Assembly (NCBI RefSeq): GCF_000213555.1
Contig: NZ_GL891980.1
Coordinates: forward strand, 1 to 64,000
From: Dysgonomonas gadei ATCC BAA-286
GTDB lineage: Bacteria > Bacteroidota > Bacteroidia > Bacteroidales > Dysgonomonadaceae
Length of the DNA stretch: 64,000 nucleotides
Direction of reading: 5' to 3'
This document shows, piece by piece, positions 9,781 through 16,553 of the stretch. A model generated the notes under the pieces. The model was not told the origin of the DNA. It saw only the letters and a list, made by a program, of their open reading frames with translations, and made no database searches. How positions within the stretch are numbered: the stretch's first letter is position 1; the number at the start of each line of letters is the position of its first letter. The translations under genes were made by a program, and so were the position numbers.

Positions 9781-9845
9781 TTTCCATTGGAAATATACAG
9801 CAAAGGAAAATAATATTTTCCAAAGAAACAAATTTCCATAGGAAA
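9781..9845. promoter_or_regulatory. Cluster of TTTCC/GGAAA dyads in the divergent spacer
   Basis: Three palindromes occupy 65 bases. TTTCC-ATT-GGAAA is at 9781-9793, the 17-base perfect palindrome GGAAAATA-A-TATTTTCC at 9805-9821, and TTTCC-ATA-GGAAA at 9833-9845. The outer two share the same TTTCC-N3-GGAAA design, 52 bases apart, and the middle one has the half-sites in opposite order. They lie 25-90 bases upstream of the tolC-like start. They look like operators for a dimeric regulator, possibly the adjacent DUF134 protein; that assignment is inference. Confidence 0.6.
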
Positions 9846-9872
9846 ATATGTTATAATATTATTTATTATTTT

Positions 9873-9907
9873 ATTGTGAACATATGTTCATAATAATATT
9901 ATCTTTG
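9873..9907 (+). promoter_or_regulatory. Promoter with embedded palindromic operator, upstream of the DUF134 gene
   Basis: TATCTTTG at 9900-9907 matches the Bacteroidetes -7 element TAnnTTTG exactly. A TTG at 9874-9876 can serve as the -33 element, although the 23-base spacing is a little long. Between them lies the perfect 14-base palindrome TGAACATATGTTCA (9877-9890), extending to ATT...AAT at 9873-9894. An operator in this position would block transcription of the DUF134-NifX genes. The transcript would start about 25 bases before the ATG. Confidence 0.6.
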
Positions 9908-9938
9908 AATGTTCTAAAACCGCAATCAAATAATATTT

Positions 9939-10340
9939 ATGGCTCGAATAAAGAAAAAGAGGTTTGTACAAATGGCACCTTGTTATGGAGGATTTAAGCC
10001 ATTCGGAGTACTTAACGAAAAACGTGGTAAAGTCATGATAAATATTGAAGAATACGAGGCCCTCAAACTATGTGATTATGAACATTTGACTCAAGCAGAA
10101 GCGGCAGAATTAATGAATATCTCACGCCCTACATTTACCCGTATTTATGAAAGTGTTCGATCTAAAATTGCACGGGCATTCATTGAAGGCTTAACCATTA
10201 CTTATGAGGGAGGAGATAGCTTGATTGCAGAATGGTACAGGTGCGATAAATGCGAAATTATATTTACTCTAAAAAATATAGGTGGAAAGAGCTGTCCTCT
10301 TTGCAAGAGTAAAGAAATTACATTAAATAAATTTGAGTAG
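9939..10340 (+). CDS. DUF134 (UPF0251) HTH protein with zinc ribbon
   Basis: This 133-residue protein has the DUF134 N-terminus (ARIKKKRFVQMAPCYGGFKP), a sigma-70 region-4-like helix-turn-helix (LTQAEAAELMNISRPTFTRIYESVRSKIARA) and a C-terminal zinc-ribbon pair (YRCDKCEI and CPLCKSKE). DUF134 proteins are predicted DNA-binding regulators that often sit beside NifX/NifB-like proteins. It abuts the first NifX-like gene with no spacer. It is a candidate regulator of the divergent RND operon. Confidence 0.85.
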   Translation: MARIKKKRFVQMAPCYGGFKPFGVLNEKRGKVMINIEEYEALKLCDYEHLTQAEAAELMNISRPTFTRIYESVRSKIARAFIEGLTITYEGGDSLIAEWYRCDKCEIIFTLKNIGGKSCPLCKSKEITLNKFE

Positions 10341-10667
10341 ATGATTATTGCGATTTCAATAGATAAGGAAGACAATTTGGATCAGCCAGTTTCGGAAAAC
10401 TTTGGACGTAGTCAATGGTTCTGTTTGTATAATACGGATACCAAGATAGTGCGGTTTATTGAAAATATAGCAGGGGCTGCAAAACAGAATGCGGGAATAA
10501 AAACTATAAATTTCTTACTTGAACTAAATGTTGATATTGTCGTATCAGGCCGTTTTGGTACAATAGCAACAGTACTGTTACGAGAAAAAAACATCCAGAT
10601 AATCATTCCACAGAAAACAAAAATATTAAGTGAAATTATCAATCAATTAAAAAATCAAAAGTTATGA
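10341..10667 (+). CDS. NifX/NifB-like cofactor-binding domain protein (first copy)
   Basis: The 108-residue protein is a single dinitrogenase iron-molybdenum cofactor-type domain with an RNase H-like fold, seen in MIIAISIDKEDN...VSENFGRSQWF and VVSGRFGTIATVLL. It lacks the cysteines of the second copy. The ATG follows the DUF134 stop directly and the stop overlaps the next start (ATGA), so the three genes are translationally coupled. There is no sign of nitrogenase here, so the domain probably binds a metal or metal cluster for another purpose. Confidence 0.75.
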   Translation: MIIAISIDKEDNLDQPVSENFGRSQWFCLYNTDTKIVRFIENIAGAAKQNAGIKTINFLLELNVDIVVSGRFGTIATVLLREKNIQIIIPQKTKILSEIINQLKNQKL

Positions 10668-11032
10668 AAATTGCAATACCAACAAGAGCGAATGCTGTTG
10701 ATGATCATTTCGGTCATTGTGAATCCTATTCTATATTTACCATCGGAGAGAATAAAGATATAGAAGGTACTGAGACATTAGCTTCTCCTCAGGGCTGCGG
10801 CTGCAAAAGTAATATTGCTTCGGTTCTACAAGACAAGGATGTAACAATTATGCTTGCCGGTAATATGGGAACAGGCGCATTAAATATCCTGACAAAACAT
10901 GGGATAAAGGTATATCGTGGATGTTCCGGAAATGTAACAGAGCTAATCAATGACTTCTTAGACGGTAAAGTGACTGATTCGGGAGAGGGATGTAATCATC
11001 ATGAGGAAGGCCATCAGTGTGAACATCACTAA
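10664..11032 (+). CDS. NifX/NifB-like protein with Cys- and His-rich tail (second copy)
   Basis: This 122-residue protein has the canonical start MKIAIPTRANAVDDHFGHCE, a CGCK cluster (PQGCGCKSNI), the GNMGTGALNIL loop, an RGCSG motif and a tail rich in His and Cys (CNHHEEGHQCEHH). The extra ligands suggest metal binding or delivery. It is the last gene of the trio and is followed by a strong terminator. Confidence 0.8.
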   Translation: MKIAIPTRANAVDDHFGHCESYSIFTIGENKDIEGTETLASPQGCGCKSNIASVLQDKDVTIMLAGNMGTGALNILTKHGIKVYRGCSGNVTELINDFLDGKVTDSGEGCNHHEEGHQCEHH

Positions 11033-11047
11033 TACAAGAATGTAAAG

Positions 11048-11089
11048 AAAGTGTTAGTCTGCCGATAAGCAGACTAACACTTTTTATTA
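11048..11089. terminator. Bidirectional terminator between convergent genes
   Basis: AAAGTGTTAGTCTGC (11048-11062) pairs perfectly with GCAGACTAACACTTT (11069-11083) around CGATAA, followed by TTATTAG. Read backwards it has an A-rich flank, so it can stop both the NifX-like transcript and the convergent DoxD/DoxA transcript. Confidence 0.85.
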
Positions 11090-12115
11090 GTAAATAATTA
11101 GTTGAGACCATGTTATTCCACTAATATCAGTAAGGGTCAGTTTGTATTCACCCTTTTCTAAGACATGAAGACGCTCATCATCTATAGTCAATACGGCTTT
11201 GCTACCTAAAGGTATTACCAAACTGTGTTTTCCCGGAATAACTTTTGCAACGTAATAATTGCTGATGTTCGTCTCGGGAAACATCGATAATTCTGATCCG
11301 TTTTTATTGAAAATAGTATTACCGTCTTTATCCTTCAATTCAATACCAATCAGGAAAGAACCGTATACATCCGCTCCTTCTACCCTGAATATAGTAAAGG
11401 ACAATTCCTTGTTTGTCAATTTAACATCTGATATCTCTACAATGGGTTTAACCGATTTGTTGTGAAGATTCCCCCATACTCCATTATGAAAATATTGATT
11501 TGTGAACAAAGTCATAAAGAATATAACGATCGTTCCCGAAATTGCTATTCGTTGTATCGTTTTCATATTTAAAGGGAGGGACCCAGATCCAATCCATGAA
11601 AATAACTTTAGTCTAGACTCCGGCATCTTTTTTTGTAAATAATTATCGAATGAATATTTCCCTCCACCAGTGAAAAACAGTGCAAATCCTGTGGATATGC
11701 CCAATATTCCGATCTGCCACTCATCCAGACATGTTGTCCCCAACCAACCCGAACCAAGTAAAATACCTGTTGCTAGAGATAATACGCCAATACTCATTAG
11801 CCGGGTCATTAGCCCGAGCATAATAAACAGTCCAACAATTGCTTCTATTATAGTAAAGATAACCATCGCCCACCAAAGAGTATCGGGATTAGATACTAGA
11901 TATTCTATCATAGGTTTTATTCCTAGAGCATTTGGCAGGAAGTGGTTAAATTTTTCTCCGATATATCCCGAAACTTCGGGATCTAACTTGTTGTCAAGAA
12001 TCAATCGTCGCCAAAAAGCAGAGAAGTAAGTCCACCCGACAACCAATCGGAGTGCTAGCGTGAAAGTCCCTGAAAGACTATATAGTTGAGATAATGCTTT
12101 ATGATTCTTTTGCAT
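11087..12115 (-). CDS. DoxD-DoxA fusion membrane protein (TQO small-subunit-like)
   Basis: The 342-residue protein combines an N-terminal DoxX/DoxD four-helix domain (residues about 15-170, with LRLVVGWTYFSAFWRR and GLFIMLGLMTRLMSIGVL) with a C-terminal DoxA-like extracytoplasmic beta domain after a fifth helix (about 190-342). In Acidianus, DoxD and DoxA form the thiosulfate:quinone oxidoreductase. Bacteroidetes fusions are common and their substrate is unproven. It is transcribed alone, with a long palindrome 44-70 bases upstream of the ATG. Confidence 0.75.
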   Translation of the reverse strand: MQKNHKALSQLYSLSGTFTLALRLVVGWTYFSAFWRRLILDNKLDPEVSGYIGEKFNHFLPNALGIKPMIEYLVSNPDTLWWAMVIFTIIEAIVGLFIMLGLMTRLMSIGVLSLATGILLGSGWLGTTCLDEWQIGILGISTGFALFFTGGGKYSFDNYLQKKMPESRLKLFSWIGSGSLPLNMKTIQRIAISGTIVIFFMTLFTNQYFHNGVWGNLHNKSVKPIVEISDVKLTNKELSFTIFRVEGADVYGSFLIGIELKDKDGNTIFNKNGSELSMFPETNISNYYVAKVIPGKHSLVIPLGSKAVLTIDDERLHVLEKGEYKLTLTDISGITWSQLIIY

Positions 12116-12158
12116 AAGAAAGTTGTTTAATTATTAAATACTCGAATAAATGAGAAAC

Positions 12159-12185
12159 CCAATAAAATGAATTTCATTTTATTGG
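12159..12185. repeat. 27-base perfect palindrome
   Basis: CCAATAAAATGAA (12159-12171) and TTCATTTTATTGG (12173-12185) are exact reverse complements around one base. It lies between the stop of the small minus-strand gene at 12211 and the start of the DoxD/DoxA gene at 12115. It could be an AT-rich terminator for the former or an operator for the latter. There is no clear T-run downstream on the minus strand, so the operator reading is as likely. Confidence 0.55.
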
Positions 12186-12210
12186 TAATTTTAAAACATA
12201 TTTTCGGGAT

Positions 12211-12561
12211 TTAAATAATTAACTTTCGAAAGAGGAGAAAAATAGGAGCCTCTTTGTATATACTGCGGTTGAAATAGCCAATATGGGAAATGACTGAAGT
12301 GTTTGAATCAGAAGAGGGACTATCTGAATCTTTCCGTAAAAATTGAACTTTAATATTAAAATATTGTTTGCTTTTTTGCGATTCTTTATCCTTAGTTAAT
12401 ACAGCTAGGCATGCTTTGGAAGATTTGTAATTGTCAGTTTGAGCAGATGTATTCACCGGAATGTCCAATAATAATCTAACTTCCTGTTTAAGTGGGCAAG
12501 AAAGGCTTATGAGGATTGCCAATGGCAATAGAGCCAAATATGTGATAATACTTTTATACAT
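12211..12561 (-). CDS. Small exported protein, unrecognised
   Basis: From the ATG at 12561 the frame encodes 116 residues with a hydrophobic signal (MYKSIITYLALLPLAILISLSC) whose Cys22 could be lipidated, although the lipobox is poor. The mature part is polar and serine-rich with no motif I recognise. An upstream TTG at 12597 would add 12 residues before the signal and is less likely. It may be co-transcribed with the DoxD/DoxA gene 95 bases downstream. Confidence 0.4.
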   Translation of the reverse strand: MYKSIITYLALLPLAILISLSCPLKQEVRLLLDIPVNTSAQTDNYKSSKACLAVLTKDKESQKSKQYFNIKVQFLRKDSDSPSSDSNTSVISHIGYFNRSIYKEAPIFLLFRKLII

Positions 12562-13037
12562 CAACTCGAAAACTTGTACAAATAGAAAGTAAAACAAAGA
12601 CGAAGCAACAATGTTTGTTTATTTTGTTTATTTTAAGATTCCGTATTCCTCTTTAATTACTTCGGAGTGTCTCCTATATAGCTTTGAAAATTATAATTTG
12701 AATGTATATTTAGAATATGACTGTCTGCCATTTATAAACAAATGTCTATCCTTAGTTATTTTATTCTATCCCATAAATCCTAATTAGTAATTATCAATAG
12801 TTACCTCATTATTTTTTCTATAAGTTAAAGATGCTTCTTTCATATATGACCTAATCTTATGATAAGTAAGGATATTTATCTATTCTGAGATCACTACAAA
12901 TATATTATCACTTTCTTTTTGATTCAATAAGGCATTACTTATATATATCCTACGATATAATTTGAGTTAAATGTTTGTTTTAGAGAATACGATAATTGCT
13001 AATCTTTGTATGTCTAAAATTGTAAAATATTATTTAT
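12562..13037. other. Intergenic spacer upstream of the recombinase gene
   Basis: This AT-rich spacer of about 475 bases carries no gene I can support. Near its right end, TAATCTTTG at about 12998-13006 is one base longer than the Bacteroidetes -7 element, and TTTG at about 12973-12976 could be the -33 element. This is a plausible but imperfect promoter for the recombinase gene at 13038. No further copy of the inverted site that flanks the pilus promoter was found here. Confidence 0.4.
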
Positions 13038-14042
13038 ATGAAAAAAAAGAAAATTCTTTTAAATAAGAATTCGGTGTTAATAGCTTTTCGGAAAACCCTC
13101 GAAATGAAAAAGCTGAGTGGTCGATATCACACGGTTGCGAACTATGTGAGCTTTATTAATAAATTAAGTCTGTATCTTGGGAAACAAAGCGAATCTTTTT
13201 CTCTATATGAGCTAAACAAAGGGTGGGTTGAATCATATATTGAATGGCTACATGAAAGACATCCGGATAAACCCCAAACTGTAGATTTCTATTTTAGAGG
13301 ACTCCGCTCCTTATTTAACGCTACAATTAAGACCAAAGAATATGCCGATCTTAATATTATAAATCCATTTATTGGATTGTATGTGAAGAAAGGATTAACG
13401 CCTAAAAGAGCACTTTCCGTAAAAATGTTGTCGAAACTGCTAAATCCGGAATTAGGTTCATCTCTAACCGTTAGTCAAAGAGAATCCTTGGATATATTAT
13501 TGGTAAGCCTATATTGTAGAGGTATGGTTTTTCATGATATATATAACCTCAGGTGGGATATGATTAACGATTTCTGGCAAATTGAATACCGACGAAGTAA
13601 AACGGGACAATTTATCTGTCTATCCGTTCCTAAAGAAGGACAAGAAATAATGTTACGATATAAGAAAAACAATAATTTGTATGTTTTCCCTTTCCTCAGA
13701 GAAAAAAAAAATAAAACTGTATTATGTGAGAAATCGGCATTAAGACGAATCAACCGGCATGCTTTAATTATTGGTAAAACACTTAATTTGCCATGCAAAT
13801 TAACGACTTATGTTATGCGACATAGTTGGGCTACATTAATGTTAGAAGCTGGAAAATCGGTTGAAATAATTAGCCAATGTATGGGGCATACTTCAATAAG
13901 AACAACACAAATATATTTATCGTCTATTTCAATAACAAAGGTAGATAGGGAAGTGAATGATATGCTGAATCGTTTTGTTCGATTGGGTAAGAAGGGAAAA
14001 GAAAAATACCCGAAAGATCTTTGTGCTTCAGTAATTCCATAA
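13038..14042 (+). CDS. Tyrosine recombinase, predicted invertase of the pilus promoter
   Basis: This 334-residue recombinase has an N-terminal SAM-like core-binding domain (residues 10-110) and a C-terminal catalytic domain. The catalytic set reads Arg161 (YCRGMVFHD), Lys188 (SKTG), Tyr258-x-x-Arg261-His262 (TTYVMRHSWAT), His284 (CMGHTS) and the nucleophile Tyr293 (TTQIYLSS). The first residue of the usual HxxR box is Tyr, as in many Bacteroidetes invertases and integrases. The stop codon is 2 bases from the left inverted site of a 300-base segment, so I infer that this enzyme flips that segment. It is not obviously the integrase of the conjugative element further right. Confidence 0.85.
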   Translation: MKKKKILLNKNSVLIAFRKTLEMKKLSGRYHTVANYVSFINKLSLYLGKQSESFSLYELNKGWVESYIEWLHERHPDKPQTVDFYFRGLRSLFNATIKTKEYADLNIINPFIGLYVKKGLTPKRALSVKMLSKLLNPELGSSLTVSQRESLDILLVSLYCRGMVFHDIYNLRWDMINDFWQIEYRRSKTGQFICLSVPKEGQEIMLRYKKNNNLYVFPFLREKKNKTVLCEKSALRRINRHALIIGKTLNLPCKLTTYVMRHSWATLMLEAGKSVEIISQCMGHTSIRTTQIYLSSISITKVDREVNDMLNRFVRLGKKGKEKYPKDLCASVIP

Positions 14043-14044
14043 GA

Positions 14045-14065
14045 CTCTTTCTTTGTGAGAAAGAG
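14045..14065 (+). repeat. Left inverted recombination site (IRL)
   Basis: The site is CTCTTTCT, core TTGTG, AGAAAGAG: two 8-base palindromic arms around an asymmetric 5-base core. Its reverse complement occurs exactly 300 bases downstream. Arms around an asymmetric core are the expected layout of a tyrosine-recombinase crossover site, and the opposite core orientation predicts inversion rather than deletion. The extended arms match at 11 of 12 positions. Confidence 0.85.
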
Positions 14066-14279
14066 TTTTCCAACTGTGTCTTAAATATTTGCAGCAAAGA
14101 TAATTATATTTTTTTAAGATTCAATAATCATTGTCGATATTTATTTAGTATCAATTATTTCTATCTCCCAAACATGATATATTAAACTATATTTTGTCCA
14201 TAATTCACATCCTTCCACACCCGATTTTACCCAATAATAAGGTGCTAAAATAATATAATACATTCTTAGACAAATTCAT

Positions 14280-14308
14280 AAGTTTTATATTCTCAGAATA
14301 TAAGACTT
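14280..14308. repeat. Second dyad inside the invertible segment
   Basis: AAGTTTTATATTCT (14280-14293) and AGAATATAAGACTT (14295-14308) form 14-base arms with one mismatch around a single C. The inner 9 bases of each arm match perfectly. It sits about as far from the right site as the promoter sits from the left site. No T-run follows on the plus strand, so a regulatory or accessory-binding role is more likely than termination. Confidence 0.5.
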
Positions 14309-14344
14309 CGCTATAAACGAAATATACAGTTAAGATGAAGAAGT

Positions 14345-14365
14345 CTCTTTCTCACAAAGAAAGAG
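14345..14365 (-). repeat. Right inverted recombination site (IRR)
   Basis: This is the exact reverse complement of the left site, reading CTCTTTCT, core CACAA, AGAAAGAG on the plus strand. Here the arms extend perfectly to 15 bases each (14338-14352 and 14358-14372). In the ON orientation the site would be transcribed as a strong hairpin in the leader of the pilus mRNA. Confidence 0.85.
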
Positions 14366-14404
14366 ACTTCTTGCCGTAAAACACTTTAACAATTGAATTT
14401 AAAG

Positions 14405-14992
14405 ATGAATTTAAGCAATCAATTAAACAAAGGTTACGTCGTCATTTTAATCTTTATTTGTTTTTTTCAGCAAGCCCATGCTCAAGAGATTGCAATAAAG
14501 ACGAATCTGGCTTATTGGGCTACAACAACACCTAACCTGGGTATGGAGTTCGCTTTAGGCAAAAAAAGTACGCTTGAAATCAGTGGAGGTGTAAACCCTT
14601 TTGAATTCTCAGATAATAAGAGGTTCAAGCATTGGCTTGTCCAACCGGAATACCGCTGGTGGTTCTGTGAAGCCTTTAACGGACATTTCCTTGGTATCCA
14701 CGCCCATGGAGCACAATTCAATGTTGGAGGATGGGATATTCCTCTCGGCAGGCTGGATGTCTTTAAGGACAAGCGTTATGAAGGCTACCTCTATGGTGCT
14801 GGTATCAGCTACGGCTACCAATGGGTATTAACCAATCGTTGGAACTTTGAGTTCAATATCGGAGCCGGATACGCCCGTATCCATTATGATGAATACCCCT
14901 GTAAAGATTGCGGAACCAAGCAGGATGAAGGTAATTATAACTATTGGGGGATAACTAGAGTCGAGCTGTCATTTATTTACTTTATAAAATAG
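14405..14992 (+). CDS. DUF3575 outer-membrane protein, first gene of the pilus operon
   Basis: The ATG at 14405 (four codons after an alternative TTG) gives 195 residues. It has a signal peptide ending HAQ and then a small beta-barrel-like protein: IAIKTNLAYWATTTPNLGME at the start, the aromatic segment QPEYRWWFCEAFNGHFLGIH, and a CKDC pair near the C-terminus. DUF3575 proteins recur at the head of Bacteroidetes type V pilus operons, beside DUF3868 proteins. The function is probably in outer-membrane assembly. It is the first gene downstream of the invertible promoter and is followed after 6 bases by the DUF3868 gene. Confidence 0.8.
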   Translation: MNLSNQLNKGYVVILIFICFFQQAHAQEIAIKTNLAYWATTTPNLGMEFALGKKSTLEISGGVNPFEFSDNKRFKHWLVQPEYRWWFCEAFNGHFLGIHAHGAQFNVGGWDIPLGRLDVFKDKRYEGYLYGAGISYGYQWVLTNRWNFEFNIGAGYARIHYDEYPCKDCGTKQDEGNYNYWGITRVELSFIYFIK

Positions 14993-14998
14993 GATGCG

Positions 14999-16471
14999 AT
15001 GAAGAGAAATATACTACAAACAATATTAACCGTGATACTGGCAGGAGGATTTTTCCCCGCAGTTTATTCCCAACCGCAACCTGAAAATTTTAAAGTATCC
15101 TCCCATCGTATTGCAAAGGGAGGTAATCAGGTATACGTTTCAATAGATTTGGATCTGGATGAAATGAAGGTGAAAAGCAATGAGATGGTTATCCTGACCC
15201 CTATCCTGCAATCGAATGAGCCTGACGGAGATTCTTTATTCCTTCCCCCTATAGCTATAACGGGTGGGGTGCGGAATAAAATTGTCAACCGTAAGCAAAA
15301 TCTGGGAAACCACGATCAACTTCCTTTTGAAACGAAACCACAAACCATCTTAAAACGTAAAAACAACACATCCCAGTCAGTAAATTATAATACCTCAGTG
15401 GCTTACAGACCGTGGATGGATAATGCCTCCCTTACAATTCAAAAAATTGTATCCGGATGCGCCAACTGCTATGACCGGACGGAAGATCAGTTAATCGTTC
15501 AGAACATCCTGCCAAAGCGTGATCCGGCAACTTACAGGTTGACATTTATCATGCCTGAGGCAGAACCTGTCAAAGCACGCAGCGACCGTCACACAGCGAC
15601 TTTCAATTATCATGTAGACCGTTATGAGCTGTTGAGGGATTACAGGAACAACGGTGACCAATTTGAAGAAGTGGACAGGATTATAGGCGAAATTAGAGAT
15701 AACAGTGACCTTGATATAACCGAATTTACCATTGTCGGGTATGCCTCACCTGAAGGCAGTTTTGAGCATAACCGCATACTGGCGCAAAACAGGGCTAACT
15801 CCTTTGCTCATTACCTGGTCTCCAAATTTAGTGTGTCGCGCGACAAATTTAGCGTTGAAGGCAAAGGTGAAGACTGGGAAGGTCTGCGTAAAGCCATTTC
15901 TGTTTCCTTTCTGGCAGACAAACAAAATATTCTGAATATCATTGACAAAGTTCGAAATCCTGATGCACGGGATGCAGATCTGTTAAAACTTTCAGACGGA
16001 GACACCTATAAAACACTGCTTAATAATTATTATCCGCTTTTAAGACGCACGGAATACACCGTAGCTTATGAGGTACGTGCCTTTAATGTGGAAGAAGCAA
16101 AACAAATAATAAAGAAAAATCCGAAACTTCTCAGCCTTAACGAAATGTACCTGGTGGCAGAAAGTTACCCATCGAACAGCAAAGAGTTCCGCGAAGTGTT
16201 CGATATCGCCGTCAGGTTATATCCCGAGAGTGAAATCGCTATTGTGAACTCAGCAGGAGCGGATATTGAGAGTAAGAATTACGATGCAGCTATTGAACGT
16301 CTAAAAAGGATAGAAGATAAACCAATCGCATGGAATAATCTTGGGGTTGCTTATATGCTGAAAGGTGATACAAAAAAAGCGAAAGAGTATTTTGAGAAAT
16401 CGGCAAACAGGGGCGATAAAGATGCAAAAGCTAATCTTGAAATCCTACAAATCGTAGATCAAGACAATTGA
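14999..16471 (+). CDS. DUF3868/OmpA-like/TPR protein of the pilus operon
   Basis: The 490-residue exported protein starts with a signal peptide (residues 1-24). A DUF3868 region with a CANC motif (residues about 25-210) follows, then an OmpA-like peptidoglycan-binding segment (ITEFTIVGYASPEGSFEHN and LAQNRANSFAHYLV, about 215-300). A C-terminal TPR-like segment (AWNNLGVAYMLKGDTKKAKE) ends it. It could anchor or organise pilus assembly at the cell wall. It lies between the DUF3575 and Mfa1 genes in the usual order. Confidence 0.8.
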   Translation: MKRNILQTILTVILAGGFFPAVYSQPQPENFKVSSHRIAKGGNQVYVSIDLDLDEMKVKSNEMVILTPILQSNEPDGDSLFLPPIAITGGVRNKIVNRKQNLGNHDQLPFETKPQTILKRKNNTSQSVNYNTSVAYRPWMDNASLTIQKIVSGCANCYDRTEDQLIVQNILPKRDPATYRLTFIMPEAEPVKARSDRHTATFNYHVDRYELLRDYRNNGDQFEEVDRIIGEIRDNSDLDITEFTIVGYASPEGSFEHNRILAQNRANSFAHYLVSKFSVSRDKFSVEGKGEDWEGLRKAISVSFLADKQNILNIIDKVRNPDARDADLLKLSDGDTYKTLLNNYYPLLRRTEYTVAYEVRAFNVEEAKQIIKKNPKLLSLNEMYLVAESYPSNSKEFREVFDIAVRLYPESEIAIVNSAGADIESKNYDAAIERLKRIEDKPIAWNNLGVAYMLKGDTKKAKEYFEKSANRGDKDAKANLEILQIVDQDN

Positions 16472-16553
16472 CTCATTTTACTGAAAGAAACAATTATTTT
16501 TTACAAAACAATAAGATTATAGTCTGCAATATTTTTAATTTAAATTGAACAAA

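Larger units (their letters stand above)
14045..14365. promoter_or_regulatory. Predicted invertible promoter segment (pilus phase switch)
   Basis: The segment between the two inverted sites carries TATCTTTG on the minus strand (14102-14095), with TTG at 14124-14122 and a 19-base spacer, an exact Bacteroidetes promoter. It now points left, into the 3' end of the recombinase gene. After inversion about the core centres, the -7 element would lie near 14308-14315, pointing right. It would start a transcript near 14322, some 83 bases before the DUF3575 start codon. I see no comparable plus-strand promoter in the present orientation (best is TAAGTTTT near 14279), so the assembled state is predicted OFF. 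The rest of the 360-base gap holds no gene. Confidence 0.75.

Noticed and set aside
10341..11032. Nitrogen fixation genes
   Set aside because: The NifX-like domain is shared by many metal-cluster proteins and there is no nitrogenase gene or nif regulator nearby.
13038..14042. Tyrosine recombinase as the integrase of the conjugative element
   Set aside because: It lies 13 kb left of rteC, with a whole pilus operon between. It abuts an inverted site typical of promoter switches, so an invertase role is the better explanation.
14338..14372. Long hairpin at the right inverted site as a plain terminator
   Set aside because: There is no T-run after it and the 21-base core is repeated in inverted orientation 300 bases away, which a terminator would not need.
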